A stretch of 64,000 nucleotides of DNA from Pictodentalium vernedei (GCA_031216915.1 CM062294.1:162271455-162335454), one strand, 5' to 3'. Positions 1-10,712 are shown, numbered from the stretch's first letter. Notes: generated from the sequence alone by a model not told the origin. Program-made: numbers and translations.

Positions 1-2
1 AA

Positions 3-254
3 AAATATGACAAGATTCTAGACAATATTCCGGATTCTAATTTTCTACATTTACTCATGTTATTAGATAATGTAAATAGATCATTTATTGATGTGATTGC
101 AAGAAAAGCTGCACTTTCAAATAAATTCAAAATTAAATTAGACAAAATGTTTATAGATGGTGTAGAAAATGATTATCCAGATTTACAAAGTACATTATCT
201 CAAAATGGAGAAGAAATGGGAATAGAATACTCAATTGTAAACATTTTATTGTAA
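3..254 (+). CDS. C-terminal part of an unrecognised protein, cut by the window edge
   Basis: This frame is open from the first bases of the window to a stop at 252-254, giving at least 84 residues, so the true start lies outside. The product is charged and contains no motif I recognise; it ends in the hydrophobic stretch SIVNILL. It lies just upstream of, and on the same strand as, a Polinton DNA polymerase gene, so it may be another gene of that Polinton. That is inferred from position only; base composition matches the polymerase remnant next to it. Confidence 0.4.
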   Translation, partial: KYDKILDNIPDSNFLHLLMLLDNVNRSFIDVIARKAALSNKFKIKLDKMFIDGVENDYPDLQSTLSQNGEEMGIEYSIVNILL

Positions 255-266
255 CGAAATAGGGGA

Positions 267-301
267 TATAAAAAGGGGTGATTCTCAGTTTTCTTCACAC
301 T
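267..301 (+). promoter_or_regulatory. Candidate TATA box and initiator for the Polinton polymerase gene
   Basis: TATAAAAA at 267-274 is followed 30 bases later by TCACACT (A at 297), which fits the YYANWYY initiator consensus. The polymerase ATG follows at 356. The spacing is what RNA polymerase II core promoters show. Whether it is used is unknown. A similar pair (TATAAAA at 1059, TTCTTCACACT around 1079-1089) lies inside the polymerase coding remnant and is probably coincidental. Confidence 0.4.
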
Positions 302-355
302 TGCTTTTTTGGATGCCAAGAAGACAAGACTGATTTTTACAAGAGACTACAGAAG

Positions 356-3300
356 ATGAAGAGAAGCTTTGAAGATAACAGTGAGATAGAGAGTGAAACA
401 GAGGGTATCAGTAGCTAGATTAAGAGATGAAAATTAAAGAATGAAAGATAATTGTATACAATCCAACTGCAGATACAAAGAACATCAAGAAAACTCCATT
501 CAGAATCACATGTATATAGAATATCATTTAAAGAATTTGATAGCATGTTAGATTAATGATGAATGTATGAGAGGAGAAAATGGCCCACATGAGAGTATCC
601 GTGAATCATCCTGGTTTGGATATAGGTATATTTATTCCATTTGATAAAGCATCTTCTATCACTGGAAATACAGTTTTATATGACATTGAAAAAGTTGTAC
701 AATCCAATGAGAACTTCACTATCCATGATGGGAATTATGTTTAGAAGTAACATACACTTCCTCACCACAAGTGTTTGGACGACCTAAAGCAAAATCATTT
801 GAATCTGTTGGTAAAATTGTTGATAGAAAACAGAGTATTGTTGAAATTAAAAATGTTGCCTATTCCATGTGTCTCGCATTGGCCATTGACCCATTGTGGT
901 AGGAAAGTGTCATGCTGATAAAGATGGATCAGAACTATGGGAAAAGAAATGGAAAACAAATTCACGATTCAAGAATGAAGTTTCAAAAATTTGAAGCTAA
1001 GATATTGATGGACATAGCAGGGCTTGATTATAATACCCCTTGAGGATATGAGGAGTATTATAAAATTCAAAATCTGCTTTCTTCACACTATGTCATCAAA
1101 ATTCACCCCAGTATAAAACTGATGTCTGATTTGAACCACCGAAAACTACAACGATTGTAAAGTTATACATATATACCACCATAACCAGCACTTTAATACC
1201 ATTACCAGCACAACAGGATGTTTAGGGTATGATTATTATTGTGAAGTTTGCAATCAAGGGTATCGATTTAAGGAACAACACATGTGCAAATATGGCTGTG
1301 TTTGGTATGCCCCATCAAAATGTATTCCTGAACACCCTATTATCTTTTACACTTGCAATAGGCTGTCAAAACCACATCAATACAACAGGGAAAGAACAGA
1401 AAACTCTAACTAATGTAAAGAATATAACATGTTTATTTACCCCAGGAAAGGAAAACACATTTGTTGGGGGAGGGGGGGGGTAAAAATGAAATATTGTCAG
1501 CAAAAAGTCAATACTGAACATAAATGTTTCATTCCAAAATACACATCACCTGATGATTGCACAATACCAGAACTTCCATTTGTATTTTTTTACTTTGAAA
1601 CCATGGACTTCATATAATCAATTTGGACAAAGAGAAACAATATTTGAAGGGGAGTGTACATTGGCAGATTTTTGTAAATGGCTTTTTAGTAAAAAATATA
1701 AAGGGACTACAGCTTAGCTCATAATATATGAGGATTTGATAGACAATTCGTGTAAAGACATTTTGTTGAAAATGGTACCTCAACTCATGAAATTGTTATG
1801 AATGGAAACAAAATTATTCTACTTAAAGCTTATGGTATAAGACAAATTGATTCTTTAAGTTTTCTTCCATGACGTTGGCACAATTCCCTAAAACATTTGG
1901 CTTGACTGAATTAGCAAAATGTTATTTCCCTCATTTGGCAAATACACAAACTTAACAAAATTATAATGGATTATTTAGATGCAAAATTGTCCATGCCTGA
2001 TTCTATGTCTCTATCGAATAGGGAATAATTCATCAAATGCCTTAATCAAAAACTCACCACCAATGCTACCTTTAACTTTAGAAGGGAAATGGAAATGTAC
2101 TGTCGATCAGATGTAGATATTTTACGATGCGGTTGTGGGGAATTTGGATAGAAATGTTTAGATAGCGATGAAATAGACCACTTCAGAGAAGCAGTTGCGT
2201 TAGCTGATGACTGTAATAAAACATGGAGAAAAACATCAATGCTAGAACACACACCTGCCACCATTTCATACACTTTTTAAGGCCATTAGACTTTTACAGT
2301 TACTTGCACAAGAAGAACACATACACACACAACATGCACTGAATTGTGGGAAAGTTAAAATAGATGATTGTTATGTAGATGGATTTGCAAAAATACCAGT
2401 CAATTTAAAATGTTTCAAAACTCTCTAAACGTGGACACAGGCACGCATAGCACATTTGAAGTCAGTTGGGTAGACTGTGGAAGGGTTATGGGGACATGAA
2501 TATGACACTTTATGCAAAACAGATTCTGAATTAAAAATTGCGCTCAATTCATTTTTTCCAAACATGGATTCCAATTAAATGGGAAGCATTATTTGGAGGA
2601 AGAACAAATGCCATTAAATTATACCATAAAATAGATCAAACACAGATAATATCCAGGAGGTCATCCGAAAATACTCACAAAAGAAAACATAGCTACACAA
2701 AATTTAAGACACTAAAGGGGACTCATTAAATGTAAAATGTTAACACCACAAAATCTTCACATGGCAGTCTTACCAATTCACTGTAATACGAAAATAGTTT
2801 TCACCCTTTGCAATACATGTGCAGAACAAGAAAATGTTCTCTGTGAACACACACCAGAAAAACGCAGTCTTGTAGGTACATGGACAATTGTCGAACTTAT
2901 CAAAGCAATGGGTATGGGGTACAAAATACTTGACACTTATCAGATTTGGCACTGGGAAGAATGGTCTTCCGAAATTTACAAATACAATACGTGAATAATT
3001 ATTTAAAAATGAAACTAGTGTGTATCCAGACTGGGTGAAACCAGATATAGAAAAAAGCCACTTTAAAAAAAGATTATGCAGACACTGAAAACATAAATTT
3101 ACAAGACATTGAAAAAAAATCCACGATAAAGATCATTTGCAAAAACTATGTTCAACTGTTTATGGGGGGAAATGCACAAAACAATGTTAAAACTAAAACA
3201 AATCCATCCAAATAGTTTAACTTAATACAGGGCCCAAATATCATTGTTAAACATGTAGAAGTATTTGACCATGATTAATTTATTTTGGTGCATTACACTG

Positions 3301-3697
3301 TTACAAAACAAATGTACGAGCCTCGCTGTTCAGCTAATGCTGTTATAGCTTCTGTTGTCACAGCATGGAATTGTACAAAGTTATAGGAGGATTAGATAAA
3401 CAGGTTTTATATTTTGATACAGCTAGTTGCATTTCTGTACATAACCCATTACTTTTGGAGTCCAACAATTATAAACAGTAGGTTAGGTCAATGGACAGAT
3501 GAACAACCAGATGCAAACATTATTGAATATGTAGGTTTATGTCCTAAAAATTATGGTTATAAGTGATACATTAAAGATGGACATATGCACATTTCATGTA
3601 AAGTCAAAGGGATTAGATTAGATTTCAACACATCACAGAATGTCAATTTTGAACGTATGGTTAAATGTGTGCAATATAGACAGAATTACAAAATAGT
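356..3697 (+). pseudogene. Polinton/Maverick protein-primed DNA polymerase B, multiply broken
   Basis: A family B, protein-primed DNA polymerase that would replicate a Polinton. In order: a charged N-terminus from the ATG at 356; an N-terminal Polinton block (about 590-880, with QSNENF); a cysteine/histidine-rich zinc-like region (about 1230-1400); the exonuclease I block FVFFYFE (1577-1597), where the usual FDFE aspartate is Tyr; a block with LAQFPKTFGLTELAKCYFPH (about 1873-1932); LFGGRTNA (about 2590-2613); the block with TLCNTCAEQ and GTW (about 2800-2890); and the catalytic palm motif as YFDTAS (about 3411-3428), where the usual YFDTDS has lost its second aspartate to Ala. These blocks fall in different frames with many stops, so the gene is dead. 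It is cut at about 3697 by a LINE insertion. Family assignment is secure; exact ends are not. Confidence 0.85.
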
Positions 3698-4247
3698 AGT
3701 AGTAGTATCTTTATTACAGTGACATGTGCTAACAGTACATTAAAACAAACAGTATTTCCAGATGTAATAAGCACCCGACCCGTGGGATCTATATGTCACA
3801 GATATATAAAATGTAAAGGTATGCCCCAGGGTTAATTCAGAATCATTCATCTCTCAATCACTCGCATCCACAGCTCACCACCCATCCGACCCCATCCCAC
3901 CCCACCCCACCGCCCCACTCCCATAAATACCACCCGCCTACCCCACCCACATTCTTATTCCATTTACTCACAGATTCATTCTACTAGTTATACTAGGACG
4001 TGACTGCAACTAACCGTAAATAAATATAACTTTAACATAAGTTGAATTAATTTGGATACATGAAGTTTCTTCGCCTTGTGTATGCCCTAACCAAATAGTC
4101 AGCGCATTGTCGTGGATAATTACGCAGTATTATGGCCATTGACCCGTTTTCTAGTGGAAATATTCTGTCCGCATCTTCAGCTGATATACAGTCTAAGAGT
4201 CGTTTCCTTATGTCATTATAAAAAGGACACTCAAGCAGAAAATGAAA
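3446..4247. repeat. Left arm of a 0.8-kb palindrome
   Basis: This segment recurs as its reverse complement at 5186-5992, with clearly high identity by eye (well over 90 percent). The arm holds about 250 bp of the 3' end of the Polinton polymerase gene, the 3' end of a LINE, and a C-rich tract at 3890-3950. Because both Polinton and LINE sequence are in the arm, the duplication happened after the LINE had inserted. Confidence 0.9.
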
Positions 4248-4610
4248 TTCATTCTCCACTAAGTGTTCTTCGCATAATGTACACAATCTTTCATGTGGTT
4301 GTTCGCCTCTAAATCTACCTGTCTCAATTCGTATTGGGAGTACACCGCACCGAAACTGGGCCATTATTGATCTTTGTTGACGATGGAGATTCATTTTCAC
4401 ATAACTTTCTGTCTCAAAAGAGTTTTTAAATAACTTATAAGTTCTAAGTTTGGGTACGAATTGTATACTGTTCAGCCATTTGTCCGACCAATATGTTCTT
4501 AAATAAAAGAACCTCCGTTTCATTTATATCACAGACAGATTGACTATTAAGTGTTTCAGTTTTATCAAGTTGTTCAAATATGTATCGAATATCAGCACAC
4601 CACTAATAAA
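3698..4610 (-). mobile_element. LINE-A: 5'-truncated non-LTR retrotransposon with (ACT)n 3' tail
   Basis: On the minus strand an open frame of 158 codons (4523-4047) encodes the extreme C-terminus of a LINE ORF2. It has the usual cysteine/histidine cluster CTLCEE...HFLLECP and a conserved FRCGVLPIRIETGRF block. The 3'UTR follows, with AATAAA and an (ACT)n tail ending at about 3698, inserted in Polinton polymerase DNA. Endonuclease and reverse transcriptase are missing, so this is a 5'-truncated copy. The 5' junction lies somewhere between 4524 and 4620. The clade is uncertain. Confidence 0.75.
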
Positions 4611-5185
4611 CATTGAATACACGCATACAGTACGTTCAACGTGGATTGTAACAAAAACGCCGCCGCGGTGTGTTCTCCACCGTGGAGTTCCAGTGGACCA
4701 CAGTGTTTGATCAGTGGAAGACAGTTTTCAAAACACAGTGACCCACCGTGGTCACGAGCATTAAGGATTAACTTAATTGCTTTTGCATGTCAGTTTCTCT
4801 GCTGATAAATAAATACTGTCTTGTGACGCCAACTAGCAAGACAACTGCATTTGTTACTGGTAGTAGACAATTCATTTTAAATTTAAATTGGAATTTGGAG
4901 GAGGAAGTGGTTTGAAATTGTAAATTGGGAATAGAGCAGTCAGTTCCATTTGGTTATGTACAAAGTCCTCGTCACTTTCGAAACTAAACTGTTGTGTTTG
5001 CGCGATCGATTTGATCGAGGAAATAAATAATCCAGACTTGAGAAAAACAACTAATATTCGCGAAGTTCCCAATTTCACATTTTGTTTACAGCTGTAGGCC
5101 AACACGTGATGAACCGTGTTTTTCTTGGGCCGGAAGTGGGGGCGAAAAAGCCTCCTGCGTCACGAAAGGGCCCACGGCGCATGAG
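4248..5185. other. Spacer of the palindrome
   Basis: Single-copy DNA between the palindrome arms. Its left part is the rest of LINE-A and a candidate Polinton terminal sequence (4625-4680). The right part (4790-5185) has no gene that I can support; a short minus-strand open frame at 4872-5105 has no recognisable content. Confidence 0.6.
4625..4775 (-). repeat. Candidate right terminal inverted repeat of the first Polinton
   Basis: The segment at about 4628-4665, with its core TTGTAACAAAAACGCC, is matched in inverted orientation at about 12810-12850 (GTTGTAACAAAAACACCC when read on the minus strand), beside the second Polinton. In both places the sequence reads the same way going from the Polinton body outwards, as terminal inverted repeats would. 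The outer part is GC-rich and only loosely similar. No outer end or target duplication was found, so the limits are guesses. Confidence 0.4.
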
Positions 5186-5386
5186 TTTCATTTTCTGCTT
5201 GAGTGTCCTTTTTATAATGACATAAGGAAACGACTCTTAGACGGTATATCAGCTGAAGATGCGGACAGAATATTTCCACTAGAAAACGGGTCAATGGCCA
5301 TAATACTGCGTAATTATCCACGACAATGCGCTGACTATTTGGTTAGGGCATACACAAGGCGAAGAAACTTCATGTATCCAAATTAA
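5180..5386 (+). pseudogene. Inverted copy of the LINE-A ORF2 C-terminus
   Basis: An open frame on the plus strand ending at TAA 5384-5386 encodes the same C-terminal residues as the LINE-A frame at 4523-4047 (HFLLECPFYNDIRKRLLD and onward), because it lies in the right arm of the palindrome. Only the last 68 or so residues are present, as the arm starts in the middle of the cysteine/histidine cluster. Confidence 0.75.
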
Positions 5387-5992
5387 TTCAACTTATGTTA
5401 AAGTTATATTTATTTACGGTTAGTTGCAGTCACGTCCTAGTATAAATAGTAGAATGAATCTGGGAGTAAATGGAATAAGAATATGGGTGGGGTAGGCGGG
5501 TGGTATTTATGGGGGTGGGGCGGTGGGGTGGGATGGGGTCGGATGGGGTCGGATGGGTGGTGAGTTGTGGATGCGAGTGATTGAGAGATGAATGATTCTG
5601 AATTAACCTTGAGGCATACCTTTACATTTTATATATTTGTGACATATAGATTCCACGGGTCGGGTGCTTATTACATCTGGAAATACTGTTTGTTTTAATG
5701 TACTGTTAGCACATGTCACTGTAATAAAGATACTACTACTACTATTTTGTAATTCTGTCTATATTGCACACATTTAACCATACGTTCAAAATTGACATTC
5801 TGTGATGTGTTGAAATCTAATCTAATCCCTTTGACTTTACATGAAATGTGCATATGTCCATCTTTAATGTATCACTTATAACCATAATTTTTAGGACATA
5901 AACCTACATATTCAATAATGTTTGCATCTGGTTGTTCATCTGTCCATTGACCTAACCTACTGTTTATAATTGTTGGACTCCAAAAGTAATGG
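5186..5992. repeat. Right arm of the 0.8-kb palindrome
   Basis: Reverse complement of 3446-4247. It carries the LINE-A 3' end, the G-rich tract (5490-5570), the AATAAAG plus ACT-repeat tail (5725-5745) and about 250 bp of Polinton polymerase sequence on the minus strand. The match stops at 5992; the DNA beyond is unrelated to the DNA left of 3446. Confidence 0.9.
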
Positions 5993-6439
5993 CTAATGAT
6001 CAAAGTGATACCAGTTTACGACATTGAGTCAACTACTGATTATTTCACAGGGGGGTGGGGGCTGTACGGGAGATATTTGCATTCCGAAACAAATATCCTT
6101 CATCCAATTCTGTAGGGGTTTGTACATACGTTCATACTCTTTGCATTTGCAGATTTTTCAACGTTCCTCTACATTGTTGTTATTTGTAATACCAATTGAA
6201 ATAGCTCAGCCTGTGTGTATGTAAATATACGTGGGTGAATACAAGGGAGATGCCAAATTAAAATATCTGAGAATGTGCCATTCTAAGAGAGAGAGTACAC
6301 TTCAGTGGGAAAGAGATAGGGAGAGACAGATATACGTGATGGGGGAGTGAGAGGGGAGGGAAGAAAGTAAGAAAAAGTGAAATAAAATTAGTGCACGAAA
6401 ATATACGAAGTGCATGTGGGCGTGTGTCTACATATTACT
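5993..6439. other. No gene seen
   Basis: AT-rich DNA with a GA-rich stretch at about 6280-6390. No motif or conserved reading frame recognised. Confidence 0.5.
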
Positions 6440-6485
6440 CTGCATGTGTGTGTGTGTGGTGCGTGTGTGTGTGTGTGTGTGTGTG

Positions 6486-6516
<31 letters not shown>
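6440..6516. repeat. (GT)n microsatellite with GGTGC interruptions
   Basis: Long GT-repeat runs with two interruptions of the form TGTGGTGCGTG spaced about 28 bases apart, so the array has a higher-order unit as well as the dinucleotide. It directly abuts the 3' side of a minus-strand SINE and may have grown from the CA-rich SINE tail. Confidence 0.85.
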
Positions 6517-6517
<1 letters not shown>

Positions 6518-6650
6518 TCAAATGACACAATCATGTTTTAGAGGAATTTTGAATGTTGGTTTCTGATCCCCCGCCGGGATTCGAACCCTCGGCAACACCG
6601 CCTGGCAATCAGGAGTCCAGCGACTAAACCACTAGACCATTGCACACCGT
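6517..6650 (-). mobile_element. tRNA-headed SINE, copy A
   Basis: On the minus strand, starting near 6648, the sequence begins with an RNA polymerase III type head: an A box TGGTCTAGTGG (6629-6639) and a B box GGTTCGAATCC (6577-6587), resembling tRNA-Glu in the A box. A non-tRNA body and a CA-rich tail follow. A 53-bp segment preceding the head (6650-6703) is also repeated before copy B, so the repeated block is about 190 bp. Not a tRNA gene: it lacks a foldable full cloverleaf and recurs three times with a shared body. Confidence 0.7.
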
Positions 6651-6702
6651 CAAAAACGATGGCTGGAATCTAGCTTTTTAGATGAAGTCCTCATGATTAC
6701 TT

Positions 6703-6812
6703 GGTTCATCTTCCTTTCGGCAGCAGCATGAAAGTGTGGAACGCACTGGCTACAGTACGACGTAAGTGCTGTTGATGGCCTCAGACGAAGACTGGCACGG
6801 GCTTGTGTGTGT
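6703..6812 (-). mobile_element. Short fragment matching the 5' part of LINE-B
   Basis: About 105 bp here matches 10260-10380, the DNA at and upstream of the first Met of the LINE-B frame (shared landmark TTCATCTTCCTTTCGGCAGC). It is sandwiched between SINE copies A and B, and the join to SINE copy B is the same as the join to SINE copy C near 10390. Confidence 0.65.
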
Positions 6813-6816
6813 TTTT

Positions 6817-6950
6817 TCAAATGACACAATCATGTTTTAGAGGAATTTTGAATGTTGGTTTCTGATCCTCCGCCGGGATTCGAACCCTCGGCAACACCGC
6901 CTGGCAATCAGGAGTCCAGCGACTAAACCACTAGACCATTGCACACCGTC
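6817..6950 (-). mobile_element. tRNA-headed SINE, copy B
   Basis: Nearly identical to copy A, including A and B boxes on the minus strand and the extra 53 bp before the head (to about 7003). The tail (AAAAAACACACACAAG) runs into the LINE-B-like fragment on its left. Confidence 0.7.
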
Positions 6951-7003
6951 AAAAACGATGGCTGGAATCTAGCTTTTTAGATGAAGTCCTCATGATTATT
7001 TGG

Positions 7004-7331
7004 TTGTTTAAACATATTTTGTTTGTCAAAATAAACAAAAAGGATTGGACAACAAGTGCTCAACACTTAAAACACGTCCTCTACTTTGTATACGATTAAC
7101 AAGTAAATGCAGCATTTTTTCAATATATACACATCATAATAAACAATACGCTATTCAAGATTGCAATGGTGTTAATATGGTAGATATTCAGCGAAAAAAA
7201 AGAGAAAAGAGGGGGACTGATACCTTGTACTCATCAAACAAATATCAAACTGTCTCGAGCCAACTCACCAGACCGCAGCGCTCCAGAAGAGCCCCATCAC
7301 TGCAAGGTGCATGCAGCGTTTTGTCATCACA
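7004..7331. other. No gene seen
   Basis: A 98-codon plus-strand open frame at 7045-7341 shows no recognisable domain and runs into the SINE target site, so it is probably chance. Confidence 0.5.
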
Positions 7332-7344
7332 TATAAAGTAGGTA

Positions 7345-7710
7345 TTTATTTATTAATTTATGTTTAAGGTCGCATATTTATGCACAATGGCTAATCATGA
7401 CCGTGACAGTTTTACGGGTGGAGGAAGCCGGAGTACCCGGAGAGAACCACCGAGCAACGACGAGCAGCTGCCAGCTCCCCAACATCGTAACTCCACACTG
7501 CAGCACAGGCAGGGTTAGATTGGTTGAAGACATGCGTACCATCGACGTGCAGTACGCTTTAGTACACGGCGTCATCGTGCCCCCACATGGGCAATGGGAG
7601 TGAAGTGTCTTGTCCAAGGACACAATGCGGTTGCCGCAGGTGGGATTCAAACCGAGGACCTCTCGGCTTGCAGCCTGCACCTCTACCTACTGAGGCACCG
7701 CGCCCCCATT
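7345..7710 (-). mobile_element. tRNA-Cys-derived SINE with perfect target duplication
   Basis: On the minus strand from 7710 the head resembles tRNA-Cys: GGGGGCGCGGTGCCTCAG..., an anticodon loop CTGCAAG (anticodon GCA), and a B box GGTTTGAATCC (7643-7653). A body with a conserved ACTT...CCCATGTGGG region follows, and the element ends in a TAAATAAATA-type tail. It is flanked by the 13-bp direct repeat TATAAAGTAGGTA at 7332-7344 and 7711-7723, a target site duplication expected of LINE-driven insertion. A second, headless copy is at 37345-37620. The 100-codon reading frames inside are shadows. Confidence 0.85.
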
Positions 7711-7902
7711 TATAAAGTAGGTAAGTTACCTCTAACGATATATCGTCATCTGACAACCACAATGCTCTCTCTTCCACTGGAAGACAGAACCCCATGGTTC
7801 TCACGTGACAATAGTATATACGTGACACTAATATATATGATCAGTTTCAACGTGTGTAGCTATTTCAAAAACACGGTACGGGTAAGTCAAGATCCTCCAA
7901 TC

Positions 7903-8136
7903 GTAGTTAACACCTTACCCATCAAGAAAGGCAGAGGGAATTTGCAACTAAACCTCTCGAATAACTATCCACATTTCACCTTCTGTACCAAACATACAGC
8001 TCATGATTCCTCATTGGAACGAGCTGAACGAGCTCGCTCCAATTAGGAGACGCAAGTCATATTTTGAGGTTAAAAAAGAGAAGAAATTAGTGATTTTGTG
8101 AATAGCGCTGGCAGATTTAGACCACTACTAGGGTTA
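7903..8136. mobile_element. Decayed piggyBac-like MITE (family M1)
   Basis: Starts TTAACACCTTACCC and ends ACTAGGGTTAA, with a central near-palindrome (TTGGAACGAGCTGAACGAGC, about 8012-8031). It matches the better copies at 30467-30690 and 40178-40427. It has no coding capacity. TTAA at both ends fits piggyBac-type target choice, which is an inference from the ends. Confidence 0.65.
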
Positions 8137-8269
8137 ATCATGCCAGTCACTATAAACGACCTGCACACAACCCAATGGCTACCAGAGCAATTTTTCCAAT
8201 GATGCGGCACTGTCCACCATAGTAGACCAGCACTACATTATTGTTCGGAGGCCTGGAAACATAGAACTA

Positions 8270-10380
8270 ACTACCTCCTGAATGAATATTCTCAAAGGTA
8301 TTGAATCGATTGGTTGCTTTGATATACTTTTGTATTACTCGAAATAGATGGTCATTTGCAGATGGTGACATGTTAGGGATACCGTAGAGGGATCCGTAAC
8401 AGAATTAATTGTGATGTTGGCCAGGTCCTGTTGTAGTATTAATCTTTCATTGGTATACCTTGGGCAAACAAAAAAAGTAGTGCGATGCGTCTTCCAGGCC
8501 GTTGCCACATGAGCAGTTTGGTGTGTCGTGGATATAATTTTGAAATTTGTCAAAATTTAAATCACTGCATGCATTACGTAGTCTGCAATGCAGTATATTC
8601 ATCTTTCTTGAGCAGATTCCAAAATACGATGGCGGCCTACATACCTCGCTTTTGAAATACTTTGTAAATTCACTTAAAGATTCCAGGTTCTTTATATCCA
8701 TAGGAAGTGAGTTCCACTCTGAGATACAAGATGGGATGAAAGATTTTTTCAATAATTCAGTGTGCATCAGAGGAATTTTGAAATTCGAACGAGCACGTGT
8801 GTTATATGGCGAGTAGTCCTGGAATGACTGGGGCAATAGTTCAAGGAGGTATTTTGGGGCATCCCCATGGATAATTTTGAAGAAGGTCACCATCTTATGC
8901 AATTTTCGTCGTTGTTCTAGGGTTTCCCAGCCGAGTTCGAAAAATACTCTCGAAGACGGTACTGACCTAGTGAGTCCAGTTATTATACCCCGGGCTTCCG
9001 TGTGTATTCTATCTAGTCTAGAAAGTAAGTAATCGGGGGCTCCGGCCCATACTACGTCTTCGTACTCTTTTATTGGAAGTATAAAAGACTTGTACATTAT
9101 TTCAAGAGTTTTTCTGCTCAGTGTAAATTTAAGTCTTCTCAACTGGGAAAGCCTAGAGTTAGCTTTCTTGCATATGTTGGAAATATGTGCATTACAGTTC
9201 AAGTCAGCTTGTAATGTTAATCCGAGGTGTGTATGTTCAGATGTGAGATCCAGAAGTGTCCCCCCAAATCTCACACCTGGACTCACGGCTACTGCTTTCT
9301 TGGTAAAGAGCATAACCTTGTTTTTGACGGGTTAAAATTTACGAGCCACTGCTGAGCCCATTCTAATACAACATTAAGTTCAAGATTAATATCTATACTG
9401 AGCTGATCAAGGTCAGAATTGCTTTTTGTTATACATGTGTCATCTGCGAATAGCCTACACGAACCTGCAGAGGACATATATTCAGAAATGTCATTGATGT
9501 AAATCAAAAAGAGTAGCGGTCCCAGCACTGATCCCTGCGGTACTCCACACTTAACGGGTAGATAGTCAGAAAAAGCAGAATGTATTATTACTCGTTGTTG
9601 ACGTTTTTTCAGATAGCTTTCGAACCATTCCAGGATGGGTCCTGTAATACCATGTTGCCTGAATTTAAAAATAAGCCCCTTATGCCAGACCCTATCAAAT
9701 GCTTTTGATATGTCACAAAAAACCTCTAGTGAGAAGAGACGGTTGTCATAGGCTAAACATAAGTTATGGTAGATTTCTAGTAGCTGGAAAACAGTACTGT
9801 GTTTCGGTAGGGAACCAGATTGGTATTTAAAGAACAGATTATTGTTGTGAAAGTGGTCGAATACTTTCTTGAAAACAACCTTTTCCATGACTTTACTCAC
9901 ACAACTAAGAAGAGGAACGGGCCTATAGTTGTTAGGGTCGTGGGTGGGTGCCTTTCTTGAAGATTGGTATAAGTGTCTCCAGCTTCCAGTCTGATGGATA
10001 CGTGCGAGAAGTAAGTGACTGCTGGAATAATAACAGGAGTGGCTTACATAATTTTGTCGTGTCTCTTTCAGCATTCGATTACTGATGCCGTCATGGCCGA
10101 CTGCTTTATTTATTTCTAGCGCGCTCAGTATCTCGTAGATGTCTGCTTCCGTAACATTAATGTCGGAAAGAATTTCTGGGCTCTTGGAACGGAACACAGG
10201 CAAGTCATGTCCTTCGTCGTGGATTTCGCTATTTTTCGGAAAATTTGTATTAAGCAAGTTACTTACTTGGTTCATCTTCCTTTCGGCAGCAGCATGAAAG
10301 TGTGGAAAGCGCGGGCTATGGTACGACGAAACTGCTGTAGGTGGCCTCAGAAGAAGACTGACTGAAGAAGACTGGCACGG
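8270..10380 (-). pseudogene. LINE-B: CR1/Jockey-like reverse transcriptase ORF2, 5'-truncated and frameshifted
   Basis: On the minus strand, 10275-9289 carries the reverse transcriptase: VFCDISKAFDRVWH (palm motif A, both Asp present), GVPQGSVLGPLLFLIYINDI, and LFADDT, the intact catalytic box. After a frameshift near 9300, 9313-8447 continues with the thumb and connection region and a C-terminal CSCG...H cluster; another shift near 8450 leads to the last residues (to about 8276). There is a local frame disturbance near 10000. The endonuclease is absent. Upstream sequence reaches a SINE at 10397. A CR1-superfamily assignment rests on the motifs. Confidence 0.85.
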
Positions 10381-10396
10381 GCTTGTTTGTGTTTTT

Positions 10397-10536
10397 CAAA
10401 TGACACAATCATGTTTTGGAGAAATTTTGAATGTTGGTTTCTGATCCCTCGCCGAGATTCGAACTCGAACCCTCGGCAACACCGCCTGGCAATCAGGAGT
10501 TCAGCGCCTAAACCACTAGACTATTGCACATTGTTT
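10397..10536 (-). mobile_element. tRNA-headed SINE, copy C
   Basis: Same body and head as copies A and B, with a 6-bp duplication just before the B box (GAACTC repeated, around 10462-10473). Similarity stops right after the tRNA-like 5' end (TTGCACA), marking the true SINE start. On its left it joins the LINE-B 5' region exactly as copy B does. Confidence 0.7.
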
Positions 10537-10544
10537 TGGGATTT

Positions 10545-10712
10545 TTTTCAGGAACTACTGTAAAAATGACCTACCTCTGATGAAAATGTGTCTCATAAGC
10601 CTTCGTAGGCTGGATTTCATATAAATATTTTCTAAATATTCCATGTATATTATGTATGTGTATTGAAATGTGACACTTAAATAAAATATTCTACTACTAC
10701 TACTACATTACA
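10545..10712 (+). mobile_element. Plus-strand LINE 3' end with (CTA)n tail
   Basis: A short 3'UTR-like sequence ending AATAAAATATTC followed by five CTA/ACT units. This resembles the AATAAAG plus ACT-repeat end of LINE-A. There is no coding part, so this is probably a severely 5'-truncated copy of a related LINE. Confidence 0.45.

Noticed and set aside
4872-5105. 77-codon minus-strand gene in the palindrome spacer
   Set aside because: No motif, and ends in low-complexity codons.
6560-6650. tRNA gene on the minus strand
   Set aside because: A and B boxes are present, but the arms do not fold as a full cloverleaf and the block recurs three times with the same non-tRNA body, so it is a SINE head.
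7378-7680. 100-codon minus-strand gene
   Set aside because: Lies entirely within the tRNA-Cys SINE.
7640-7712. Functional tRNA-Cys gene
   Set aside because: It is the head of a SINE with target duplications and mismatched stems.
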